Positions 18,036 to 25,321 of a DNA stretch of 37,789 nt are shown here, piece after piece. Positions within the stretch are counted from its first letter, which is position 1. Each line of letters starts with the position of its first letter. Source of the DNA: an uncultured Bacteroidales bacterium (GTDB lineage: Bacteria; Bacteroidota; Bacteroidia; Bacteroidales; Bacteroidaceae); NCBI GenBank assembly GCA_902772585.1, contig CACYBB010000032.1, forward strand, positions 1 through 37,789, read 5' to 3'. The translations under genes were made by a program, and so were the position numbers. The notes under the pieces were generated by a model. It did not search any database. It saw only the letters and a program-made list of their open reading frames with translations, and was not told the origin of the DNA.

Positions 18036-18500
18036 TTATTTCTTCTCAACCTTGATACCGACACCAGTGATGCCGGGCAGTATTTCGCGTTTCATGCTGT
18101 GACGTACCGATAGGTGCAGCGAGTCGCCATGGTTTAGTTGTAGGGTTCTTAGTGGGAAAATATAATGGTATTGGCTGACTCCTTCTCCCATCACATTACC
18201 ACGCTCGTCGATGAGTTTGCAGTCCAGCGTGTCAATCATGCTGTATCTGGCAGGATAAACGGTCTGCTCCACGATGAGTGACAATTGCATAAAAGGATAT
18301 TTGTTGTTGATGCGTATGGCCACTTCCTCTTGATAGGTGGCATCTTCCGTCAACGTGTCCGTGTCAAAGACTAGATAGTCGTTCTTCTCCCACCCACCTT
18401 CAGGAGTGTCCTCATAGTGGAAGTAGACAGTAGACTGTTTACAAGCTGTGAGCAGACTTACCGCCAATAGTATGCAAAAGAGCCAACGCTTATTGGTCAT
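18036..18500 (-). CDS. gldH: gliding-motility-type lipoprotein GldH
   Basis: A 154-residue lipoprotein with signal peptide and lipobox LLTAC (C20). The mature part (YFHYEDTPEGGWEKNDYLVFDTDTL, then RYSMIDTLDCKLIDERG and GITGVGIKV) matches the GldH family, first known from gliding Bacteroidetes but also present in non-motile gut species, where its role is unknown. The frame stays open upstream to 18650, but the lipoprotein start at 18500 is clearly right. The ATG overlaps the end of the ricT gene by 11 bp. It is the last gene of the metF-holB-ricT-gldH run; no clear terminator hairpin follows. Confidence 0.88.
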   Translation of the reverse strand: MTNKRWLFCILLAVSLLTACKQSTVYFHYEDTPEGGWEKNDYLVFDTDTLTEDATYQEEVAIRINNKYPFMQLSLIVEQTVYPARYSMIDTLDCKLIDERGNVMGEGVSQYHYIFPLRTLQLNHGDSLHLSVRHSMKREILPGITGVGIKVEKK

Positions 18501-19611
18501 TTCGGGGAGCTTGAGGCTTGCGGTTCTTCTTTTTCTTCTTTTTCTTCGAACGGTCGAAGCGAGCAATATTCTCCTGTGTAGCCAAATCGACGGGACCTTG
18601 TGCCGCTTTCTGACCACCATCTTCGGTGAGACTGTCTGGCTTCTCGCCACGACGGTTCATCTCGATAACCTGTTTGGCACGCTCTGCCGTAATTGTCTCC
18701 AGGTTAGCAGCGATGTTTTTATCGGTAGAGTAGGTGATGAGTCCTGCCAGGATGTCAGCTTTGAAATAGAAGTAGTCGGCATCTTGTGTCTGCAACTGGA
18801 TTTCCTTTGAAGGCAACAGGCGGCCAGCCTCCACATAGTCGTCGACCTCGTAGTTCAGACAGCACTTTAGCTTGGCACACATACCTGCTAATTTCTGTGG
18901 ATTTAGTGAAATGTCCTGATAGCGGGCAGCTTGTGTACCTACGCTGACGAAGTTTTTCATCCACGTTGCACAACACAGTTCACGCCCACAGGGGCCTGTA
19001 CCACCGATGAGACCGGCTTCCTGACGGGCACCAATCTGTTTCATCTCGATGCGGACATGGAAAGTGGCAGCAAGGTCTTTGATAAGCTGTCGGAAATCGA
19101 CACGCTCGTCAGCGATGTAATAGAAAATAGCTTTATTGCAGTCCCCCTGATATTCCACGTCGCCAATCTTCATCTTCAGACCCAGCCCCTTGGCAATCTG
19201 GCGGCTCTCAATCATCGTAGCATGTTCGCGACTCTTTGCCTCCTGGTATTTCTCCATATCTACAGGGCGTGCCAAGCGGTAGACACGACGGATATCTTCA
19301 GCAGATTTGAGATTTGCCTTCTTCATCTGGATGGCAGCCAAGCGACCAGTCAGTGATACTACTCCAATGTCGTGGCCAGGATTGGCTTCAACGGCTACGA
19401 TGTCACCCTTCTTTAGTGGAAGATTGTTGACATTATGATAGTAGCCCTTGCGGGTATGTTTGAACTGAACCTCCACGAGGTCAGTGGTATCGGTATTGCC
19501 TGGTACATCAGCCAGCCAGTCGTAGGTGTTCAATTGACGGTCTTGTCTGCCCACAGCATACTTGCACAGTCCGCGGTCGCAACCAGTCATTATCATGAGT
19601 TCTTTTTCCAT
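18490..19611 (-). CDS. ricT: PSP1-domain protein RicT (YaaT-like)
   Basis: A 373-residue cytoplasmic protein. The PSP1 core has the two conserved cysteine clusters C208-x4-C213-C214 (GPCGRELCCATW) and C245-x4-C250-C251 (CAKLKCCLNYE). In Bacillus the equivalent RicT is part of an Fe-S cluster-carrying Ric complex that affects RNA processing; the partners RicA and RicF are not seen here, so function in this phylum is uncertain. The C-terminal 45 residues are disordered and end in a run of eight lysines (FDRSKKKKKKKKNRK). It starts 7 bp after the holB stop codon, the same arrangement I recall for other Bacteroidetes. Confidence 0.9.
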   Translation of the reverse strand: MEKELMIMTGCDRGLCKYAVGRQDRQLNTYDWLADVPGNTDTTDLVEVQFKHTRKGYYHNVNNLPLKKGDIVAVEANPGHDIGVVSLTGRLAAIQMKKANLKSAEDIRRVYRLARPVDMEKYQEAKSREHATMIESRQIAKGLGLKMKIGDVEYQGDCNKAIFYYIADERVDFRQLIKDLAATFHVRIEMKQIGARQEAGLIGGTGPCGRELCCATWMKNFVSVGTQAARYQDISLNPQKLAGMCAKLKCCLNYEVDDYVEAGRLLPSKEIQLQTQDADYFYFKADILAGLITYSTDKNIAANLETITAERAKQVIEMNRRGEKPDSLTEDGGQKAAQGPVDLATQENIARFDRSKKKKKKKNRKPQAPRNDQ

Positions 19612-19618
19612 ATATCTC

Positions 19619-20740
19619 TTATTTCTGTATTAGCAAAACTATCATTTGTAGGGCCATGTCGAAGAAGACAATCTTTGCATTAGCATTCTGTCCGATATCA
19701 CGGATGGCACGGTCTATCAGTTCGGTGATGGGTATGATGTTGGCCTCGTTGATGAAACGTGCGAAGTTCTTAGAAAACTCCTCTTCCCGTTGTGACATAT
19801 AACATAGGTCGCCCTGTTGGAAATTATACATGAAGTTCTCTCGTACGAGACGTAGAAAGTAGGTGAGAAATCGTTTTTGGCGTTCACGCCCCATCGATGC
19901 CAACTGCTCACTCCACTGCTTCAGTTCCTTGATCTTGCGCTGGTAGGCCAGTCGCATAAGTGCTTGGAAAAGATCAAGAAATAGTTCGTTTTCCGAATCT
20001 GCTGTGAGTAGTTCCATGGCCTGTCGCCAACTACCATTGGCCATGCGACTAATGCGTTGAGCCATGTCATCACTCAGTCCGCGCTTCTCTTTCAGTGCCT
20101 GACAAATGCTGTTTGTGTCGATGCGCTTTACGTCAATACGCTGCACACGACTGCGAATGGTTTCCAATAACTTCTCTGGCTCTTCACAAACCATAATGAA
20201 AACGGTCTGAGAGGGTGGCTCTTCCAGTAGTTTCAGTATTTTGTTGGCGCATTCTATGTTCATGCGCTCTGGTAACCAGATGATGCTGACCTTATAGCCG
20301 CCTTGACTAGACTTTAGCGAGAGTTTGCGAATCAAGGCATCGCTTTCGCCAGCAGTGATGATGGCTTGCTGGTTTTCACCTCCCATCTGCTCCAGCCAGT
20401 CGGTCATGGTAAAATAGTAGCCACCCATTACCATGTCGTGCCATTGTGCTGCGAAGTCGTCGCTGACGGGTTTGTGTTCGGCACCCATTGAGGGAAGTTT
20501 GATGGTAGGGTAGGTGAAGTGCAGGTCAGGATGCTCCAGTTTGTCAAGCATAGCTTGGCAATTAGCTATTGGCAGTTTACTATTGGCTTTAAGTAGTTCT
20601 TTAGCAAATCCGATGGCCAGCGCCTTTTTGCCACAGCCCTGTGGACCACATAACATCAAAGCGTGGGGCAGTCGCTCCTCGCTTACCAGCTGCATCAGCC
20701 GCTGTTGAATGTTGTGTTGTCCTATGACCTGTTCAAACAT
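19619..20740 (-). CDS. holB: DNA polymerase III delta' subunit (clamp loader), zinc-cysteine module lost
   Basis: Clamp-loader ATPase-fold subunit, 373 residues. It begins MFEQVIGQHN and has a Walker A-like loop GPQGCGKK (32-39), the stretch ANKILKLLEEPP and the SRC-motif position reading IRSRVQ (Val replaces Cys). In relatives a four-Cys zinc module lies just before HPDLHF; here residues 49-62 (LLKANSKLPIANCQ) stand in its place with one Cys only. That stretch is encoded by a 14-bp tandem micro-array at 20555-20596. Its ATG overlaps the metF stop codon by one base (TAATG), so translation is coupled. It is the second gene of the metF-holB-ricT-gldH operon. Confidence 0.88.
   Translation of the reverse strand: MFEQVIGQHNIQQRLMQLVSEERLPHALMLCGPQGCGKKALAIGFAKELLKANSKLPIANCQAMLDKLEHPDLHFTYPTIKLPSMGAEHKPVSDDFAAQWHDMVMGGYYFTMTDWLEQMGGENQQAIITAGESDALIRKLSLKSSQGGYKVSIIWLPERMNIECANKILKLLEEPPSQTVFIMVCEEPEKLLETIRSRVQRIDVKRIDTNSICQALKEKRGLSDDMAQRISRMANGSWRQAMELLTADSENELFLDLFQALMRLAYQRKIKELKQWSEQLASMGRERQKRFLTYFLRLVRENFMYNFQQGDLCYMSQREEEFSKNFARFINEANIIPITELIDRAIRDIGQNANAKIVFFDMALQMIVLLIQK
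20555..20596. repeat. 14-bp period tandem micro-array inside holB
   Basis: Three 14-bp units begin with TTGGC at 20555, 20569 and 20583: TTGGCAATTAGCTA, TTGGCAGTTTACTA and a decayed TTGGCTTTAAGTAG. It lies in frame inside holB (residues 49-62). Confidence 0.65.
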
Positions 20741-21696
20741 TATAATAGTCGTTTCGCGATTTCTGCTACTGAGTCAACAGCCGATACCGTATAGAAATGA
20801 ATGTTGTGGATGCCAGCATCGTAGAGCTCTTGACATTGGGCTGTAGTCCACTCGATACCCAACTGACGAGCTTGCTCGTCTGTCTTGCATTTCACTATTT
20901 CCTTGGCTAGTGCTTCAGGGATGTCACAGTGAAACGTTTTCGGTACAACAGTCAGTTGACTGAGCTTTGCCATGGGCTTAATGCCAGGAACAATGGGTAT
21001 GGTAATGCCCATCTCGCGGGCTTTCTTGACAAAGTCAAAATATTTCTGGTTGTCAAAGAATAGTTGTGTAACGGCATATTGCGCGCCCAAATCCTGTTTT
21101 TGCTTCAGATACTCCATGTCGCGTTCCAAATTGGGCGCTTCCTCATGTTTCTCGGGATAGCAGGCCACGCCGAAGTCGAACTTAGGACCAGGATGCTTGA
21201 TAGGAGTTCCGTCAGCAAAGTAACCTTCGTTGAAGCGTGCCACCTGACGAATCAAGTCAGTCGTATGGGCATGTCCGCCAGGTGTTGGCGTGAATTGACT
21301 GTCTTCCTTGGCTTTGTCACCACGCAATAACATCAGGTTGCGAATACCCAAAAACTGCAGGTCTAGCAGTTCGTACTCTATCTGTTCGATGGTTTGTCCA
21401 CTGCAGATAACGTGCGGCTCTACAGGAATGTCATAGCGGTGCTGAATAGCGGCAGCTATGGCAATGGTTCCTGGGCGACGGCGGATGCGCTGTCGCTCAT
21501 ATTGTCCGTTCTCTAACTCCTTGTATACGTATTCTGAGTGGTGCGTTGTGATGTTAATGAAGGCAGGATTGAATACGGCCAACTTGTCGATGGTTTTAAA
21601 CAATGCCTCTGTGCCATTGCCTTTTAAAGGTGGCAGTACTTCAAAGGAAAAACGCTTCTCGTCGGTATTGAGTTTGATATAGTCTGCTACTGTCAT
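20740..21696 (-). CDS. metF: 5,10-methylenetetrahydrofolate reductase
   Basis: Flavoenzyme making 5-methyl-THF for methionine synthesis. It has 318 residues and a TIM-barrel fold. Recognisable family stretches are FSFEVLPPLKGN (catalytic Glu), INITTHHSEY, HVICSGQTIEQIEYELLDL, NLMLLRGD, FDFGVACYPEKHEEAPN, AQYAVTQLFFDN and IPIVPGIKPMA. Length is normal. A -7 box with a TTG 20 bp upstream lies before the ATG, so this is the first gene of a four-gene run with holB, ricT and gldH. There is no metH gene in the window. Confidence 0.95.
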   Translation of the reverse strand: MTVADYIKLNTDEKRFSFEVLPPLKGNGTEALFKTIDKLAVFNPAFINITTHHSEYVYKELENGQYERQRIRRRPGTIAIAAAIQHRYDIPVEPHVICSGQTIEQIEYELLDLQFLGIRNLMLLRGDKAKEDSQFTPTPGGHAHTTDLIRQVARFNEGYFADGTPIKHPGPKFDFGVACYPEKHEEAPNLERDMEYLKQKQDLGAQYAVTQLFFDNQKYFDFVKKAREMGITIPIVPGIKPMAKLSQLTVVPKTFHCDIPEALAKEIVKCKTDEQARQLGIEWTTAQCQELYDAGIHNIHFYTVSAVDSVAEIAKRLL

Positions 21697-21723
21697 GATA
21701 GTCTTTAAACCACTTATAAGCTA

Positions 21724-21754
21724 CAAAATTAGTTAAAAAGTTGCAAACACACAA
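21724..21754 (-). promoter_or_regulatory. promoter of the metF-holB-ricT-gldH run
   Basis: On the minus strand TTG (21754-21752), 20 bp, then TAATTTTG (21731-21724). The leader to the ATG at 21696 is about 22 nt. It is divergent from the receiver-domain promoter. Confidence 0.65.
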
Positions 21755-21774
21755 GGAATTTCAGATAAAAATGT

Positions 21775-21782
21775 TACTTTTG
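21775..21782 (+). promoter_or_regulatory. -7 promoter element for the receiver-domain gene
   Basis: TACTTTTG matches TAnnTTTG and ends 34 nt before the ATG at 21817. No good -33 box is seen. Confidence 0.55.
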
Positions 21783-21816
21783 TAATCTATTAACGAAATT
21801 AATTAAGGAAAAACCT

Positions 21817-22173
21817 ATGAAACGCATCCTTATCGCAGAAGATAATGACAGTAATTATCTGTTGATGTCCTTCATTCTCAAGGGACACTATGAGTACTTT
21901 CGTGCCAATGACGGACAAGAAGCCGTAGATAAAGCATCTACAGAACATCCTGACCTCATCTTGATGGATCTGAAGATGCCTAGGATGGATGGATTGACTG
22001 CTACAAAGCAGATTAAAGGAATGTTGCCTAATCTACCGATTGTTGCACTGACAGCAAATGCTTTTGATAGTGACCGTCAGCAAGCGATGGAGGCTGGTTG
22101 CAATGCTTTTCTCTCTAAGCCCGTCAGCGCTGCTGAGTGCTTACAAACCATCGATAAGCTGTTGACGAAGTAA
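21817..22173 (+). CDS. single-domain response regulator (CheY-like receiver)
   Basis: A 118-residue cytoplasmic receiver domain with nothing attached. The acidic pair is E8-D9 (IAEDND), the phospho-acceptor is D51 (LILMDLKMPRMDG), the switch Thr is in VALTANAF, and the conserved Lys is at about 101 (FLSKPVS). It resembles receivers normally found at the C-terminus of hybrid sensor kinases. With no kinase or output domain in the window, its partner is unknown; it could act as a phosphate relay or by binding a partner protein. It is divergent from metF with its own promoter and convergent with ispH. Confidence 0.92.
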   Translation: MKRILIAEDNDSNYLLMSFILKGHYEYFRANDGQEAVDKASTEHPDLILMDLKMPRMDGLTATKQIKGMLPNLPIVALTANAFDSDRQQAMEAGCNAFLSKPVSAAECLQTIDKLLTK

Positions 22174-22216
22174 CGAAGTATAAAGTGTCTACCAAATCTA
22201 TGGCATTTAACCATAT

Positions 22217-23119
22217 TTAACGAACCGCAATGGCGTCACGACACTGTTCCATCAACCACTTGGGTGTACTGGTGGCCCCACAGATGCCGACAGTCTCAAT
22301 GCCTTCGAGCCAGGTGGGGTCGATTTCGTCAGGTCCCTCGATGAGGTGGGTGTTGGGATTGACACGCTGACACTCGTTGAAGAGCACCTTGCCATTGGAG
22401 CTCTTGCGACCACAGACAAAGAGAATAAGGTCGTGGCGGGCAGCAAACTGCGAAATGTTAGGCATGCGGTTCGCTACGGAGCGGCAGATGGTATCAAAGC
22501 TTTTGAAGGTCGCATCTGGAGCGATGTGTGATTGGATATAGTCGATGATGCGGTGAAACTCATCGAGCGACTTTGTGGTCTGAGAATAGAGGAAGATATC
22601 GCGGGTAAAGTCGAGGTGTTTTACCTCGTCGAAATGCTCTATAACGATAGCATCGCCAGCAGTCTGCCCTACTAACCCCAGTACCTCAGCATGACCTTTC
22701 TTGCCGAAGATAACGATTTGGGAATTTCGATTTTCGAATTCCGAATTCTTATTGTTGTTTTCGTAATTCGTAATTCGTAATTTGTAATTATTCCGTATAC
22801 GTTGTTGCAGTTTCAGTACCACAGGACAGGTGGCATCAATAATCTCGATGTTGTTCTGACGGGCTAACTCGTAGGTTGCTGGAGGTTCTCCATGGGCACG
22901 AAGCAGCACCTTGACATCGTGCAACTGCGCCATCTGCTCGTGGTCTATGGTGATGAGTCCCATCTGGCGCAGACGGTCACATTCCATACCATTGTGGACG
23001 ATATCACCCAGACAATAGAGGGTGTTACCCTTGGCTAACTCTTCCTCGGCTTTCTGAATGGCAGTGGTCACTCCGAAGCAGAAGCCACTACCGTTGTCAA
23101 TCTCTATCTTGAGGCTCAT
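22217..23119 (-). CDS. ispH: 4-hydroxy-3-methylbut-2-enyl diphosphate reductase
   Basis: Last enzyme of the MEP isoprenoid pathway, a [4Fe-4S] reductase making IPP and DMAPP. The three cluster cysteines are in place: C14 (GFCFGV), C98 (DATCP) and C212 (DTICRSVANR). Substrate-binding words such as LLRAHGEPP, FLYSQTT and GICGATSTP are also present. At about residues 108-133 an unusual Asn/Glu/Tyr-rich insert (start KLRITNYENNNKNSEF) replaces a short loop; it is encoded by two 7-bp tandem micro-arrays (22722-22749 and 22761-22788). The frame is kept and all motifs flank it, so the enzyme is probably still active. It lies 38 bp after meaB and is likely the last gene of that operon. Confidence 0.93.
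   Translation of the reverse strand: MSLKIEIDNGSGFCFGVTTAIQKAEEELAKGNTLYCLGDIVHNGMECDRLRQMGLITIDHEQMAQLHDVKVLLRAHGEPPATYELARQNNIEIIDATCPVVLKLQQRIRNNYKLRITNYENNNKNSEFENRNSQIVIFGKKGHAEVLGLVGQTAGDAIVIEHFDEVKHLDFTRDIFLYSQTTKSLDEFHRIIDYIQSHIAPDATFKSFDTICRSVANRMPNISQFAARHDLILFVCGRKSSNGKVLFNECQRVNPNTHLIEGPDEIDPTWLEGIETVGICGATSTPKWLMEQCRDAIAVR
22722..22788. repeat. two 7-bp period tandem micro-arrays inside ispH
   Basis: Array one, 22722-22749: GAATTTC, GATTTTC, GAATTCC, GAATTCT. Array two, 22761-22788: TCGTAAT three times then TTGTAAT. Both have four units of 7 bp and are separated by 11 bp. They encode residues 111-133 of IspH. Confidence 0.75.
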
Positions 23120-23124
23120 GTTTT

Positions 23125-23169
23125 TTCTAATTAGACTAGTTAAACTAGTAGGACTAGTTATCCTAGATT
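23125..23169. repeat. 9-bp period tandem micro-array with ACTAGT core
   Basis: ACTAGT occurs at 23135, 23144 and 23153, exactly 9 bp apart, flanked by decayed units TTCTAATTA and TCCTAGATT. It fills the gap between meaB and ispH and overlaps the last codons of meaB. Confidence 0.7.
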
Positions 23170-24267
23170 TTTATAATACGTGTCTAACAGGTTTTGGGCA
23201 GCAATGAAACTGGTCTGCTGGCCAGCAAGGACAGAGTGCTCGGCTTGTTGTAGTTGTTGGCGAATGGTAGGGTTGTTGTAGAACTTCAAGCGTAGCTGTT
23301 CATTGATGGTCTCATACATCCAGTATTTGGCTTGCTCATTGCGACGGTAGTCGAAGTAACCATTCTTCTTGACGAAGTCCATATATTCGTAAATCATATC
23401 CCAGACCTCTTTAATGCCCGTTCCGAAGAAACCGCTGTAGCATAGTACCTTTGGCATCCAACCACTCTCCGTTTTGGGGAAGAAGTGCAGGGCGTTGCGG
23501 AAATTAGTGGCAGCCATCTGACATCGGTCAACATTGTCGCCATCGCACTTGTTGATAACGATGCCATCAGAAATCTCCATGATGCCACGCTTGATGCCCT
23601 GCAACTCGTCACCTGTTCCTGCCACCTGGAGTAGCAGGAAGAAGTCAACCATCGAATGACAGGCCGTTTCCGACTGCCCGACACCCACCGTCTCGACGAA
23701 TATCTTGTCGAAACCGGCAGCTTCGCATAGGATGATGGTCTCACGCGTCTTGCGGGCCACACCACCCAGGGAACCTGCTGTTGGACTGGGACGGATGAAC
23801 GAGTCGGGATGGATGGAGAGCTTCTCCATGCGTGTCTTGTCACCCAGGATAGAACCCTTGGTGCGTTCGCTGCTGGGGTCGATGGCCAACACGGCCAGGC
23901 GACCACCGCGTTCCTTCAGTACGTGGATGCCAAAGGCATCGATGCTTGTCGACTTGCCGGCACCAGGAACGCCACTGATACCCACGCGGATGCTATTACC
24001 ACTGAAGGGCAGACACTTATTGATGACCTCTTGGGCTTTGGCCTGGTGGTCTGGGTTGACACTCTCTACCAGCGTGACGGCCTGCGAGAGGATGGTGACA
24101 TCGCCCTTCGTGATACCCTCAACCATCTCTGCCGCTGTGAGTTCACGACGACGGAAGCGGTTGCGTTTCAGATAGGGATTGATAATCGATGGCTGTTCAA
24201 CACCGCTGTTGACCTGCAAACCGGCATATTCGGCACTATTTTCTGGATGTTCCATATTATTTGGCAT
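23158..24267 (-). CDS. meaB: methylmalonyl-CoA mutase-associated GTPase MeaB
   Basis: G3E-family P-loop GTPase that protects and loads B12-dependent methylmalonyl-CoA mutase, the enzyme of the succinate-propionate route used by many Bacteroidetes. The 369 residues include G1 GVPGAGKST (99-107), the Mg-binding stretch LAIDPSSERTKGSILGDKTRM, FVETVGVGQSE, and VINKCDGDN as the base-specific motif. The C-terminal helical dimerisation region ends with the ANLLDTYYK-like stretch. The N-terminus is about 40 residues longer than a minimal MeaB. It overlaps the DUF1573 gene upstream by 11 bp. The mutase genes are not in the window. Confidence 0.93.
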   Translation of the reverse strand: MPNNMEHPENSAEYAGLQVNSGVEQPSIINPYLKRNRFRRRELTAAEMVEGITKGDVTILSQAVTLVESVNPDHQAKAQEVINKCLPFSGNSIRVGISGVPGAGKSTSIDAFGIHVLKERGGRLAVLAIDPSSERTKGSILGDKTRMEKLSIHPDSFIRPSPTAGSLGGVARKTRETIILCEAAGFDKIFVETVGVGQSETACHSMVDFFLLLQVAGTGDELQGIKRGIMEISDGIVINKCDGDNVDRCQMAATNFRNALHFFPKTESGWMPKVLCYSGFFGTGIKEVWDMIYEYMDFVKKNGYFDYRRNEQAKYWMYETINEQLRLKFYNNPTIRQQLQQAEHSVLAGQQTSFIAAQNLLDTYYKNLG

Positions 24268-25309
24268 TGATTGTTATCGTGACCTTGGGAAAGTCTGGGT
24301 CGTTGGTAATCATAAGGATACGCGGACGCGTGCGAACCTTCTTCAGGTCGTCACGCAGTGCTGTAATCTTTAGTGTGGTCTTCTCGCCTGGCTGTAGTTT
24401 GCTTTTACCCAGCGAAACCTGCAGACCACCTGTAAAGAGCTGTAGCGATGAGATATCCAGTTCGGTACGTCCCTTGTTGGTAATCTCGATGACGTCCTTC
24501 TTTTTTGACTTACCTGCGAACAAGATGTCGCAAGTGGTCTTCGACAATTGTATCTTGGGAGCGTACTGCTTCTGGGCATTCGTCATGCCCATGAATGAGG
24601 GCAGTAGTACAGCAGAGACAGGAATCTCATGGTCGGCACTGACTTTATCACCAGGGTTCTCGGCCAGATAGACGGAACTCTGTGTCAGTCCGTAGTCGTG
24701 CAACTCGTTGGAGTTGAGCGTGACAGTCAATGTACCGGCACGACCGGGTCCTAAACGCTCAGGAACCATTGTTGCCGAGAGATAGGAAGGTAGATGCATC
24801 AGGTTGGGTTGGCAGACAGTAGTACTGCTATTGTAAATATGTAGGACCTGCACCTGATGGTCACCACGGTTGATGTCATCGAACTCTAAATCGCTATGGT
24901 CCAAAAGCAGGTTACCCATCGTGATGGGGTAACTGGCGCTGAGGTCCTGATAGTCTCGTAGCACGATACCTTTCATACGGATATAGAAGGGCTTGGCAGT
25001 GGCATTGGTCACCACGGCGGCCTGCTTGTCGAAATGTCCCAACTGTTGAGCATCGTAGGTCATTCGAATCTGGAACTTGTCACCCTGATCCGTCTTCGGA
25101 TAGTCCACCTTGGTACAGTTGCAGTCGGGGCGTACCTCGCTGATGCGCACTTTCTTGCTGCCCTTGACGCGAAATTCAAAGACGGCGGTAATGGGTTGTT
25201 GGTACCCTGTCCGTCCCACGTCAATAGTGGTCTTCTCGATGGTTAGTTTCTGGGCACTAACCGGTACAATGGCTATCCCCAACAGTAGTGTCAGTATGAT
25301 GTTTCGCAT
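24257..25309 (-). CDS. DUF1573-containing secreted protein
   Basis: A 350-residue protein with a signal peptide (about 1-19, ending VSAQ). Immunoglobulin-like beta folds follow. The first has the DUF1573 hallmark VRPDCNCTKVDYPK (a Cys-x-Cys near the end of a strand) and the last (about 255-350) repeats the pattern as a second Ig-like fold (TCDILFAGKSKKKDVIEITNKGRTELDI). It is probably periplasmic. The function of DUF1573 is unknown; it is very common in Bacteroidetes. It starts 12 bp upstream of nothing else: the macroglobulin-like gene ends 12 bp before its ATG, and it overlaps meaB by 11 bp. Confidence 0.85.
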   Translation of the reverse strand: MRNIILTLLLGIAIVPVSAQKLTIEKTTIDVGRTGYQQPITAVFEFRVKGSKKVRISEVRPDCNCTKVDYPKTDQGDKFQIRMTYDAQQLGHFDKQAAVVTNATAKPFYIRMKGIVLRDYQDLSASYPITMGNLLLDHSDLEFDDINRGDHQVQVLHIYNSSTTVCQPNLMHLPSYLSATMVPERLGPGRAGTLTVTLNSNELHDYGLTQSSVYLAENPGDKVSADHEIPVSAVLLPSFMGMTNAQKQYAPKIQLSKTTCDILFAGKSKKKDVIEITNKGRTELDISSLQLFTGGLQVSLGKSKLQPGEKTTLKITALRDDLKKVRTRPRILMITNDPDFPKVTITINAK

Positions 25310-25321
25310 ATCTCTTTTCTC

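Noticed and set aside
18501-18650. Longer start (18650) for gldH
   Set aside because: It would put 50 Arg/Lys-rich residues before a clear lipoprotein signal peptide; the stretch is a shadow of the ricT lysine tail.
22722-23169. Possible CRISPR array
   Set aside because: Units are 7-9 bp without spacers, and no cas gene is present.
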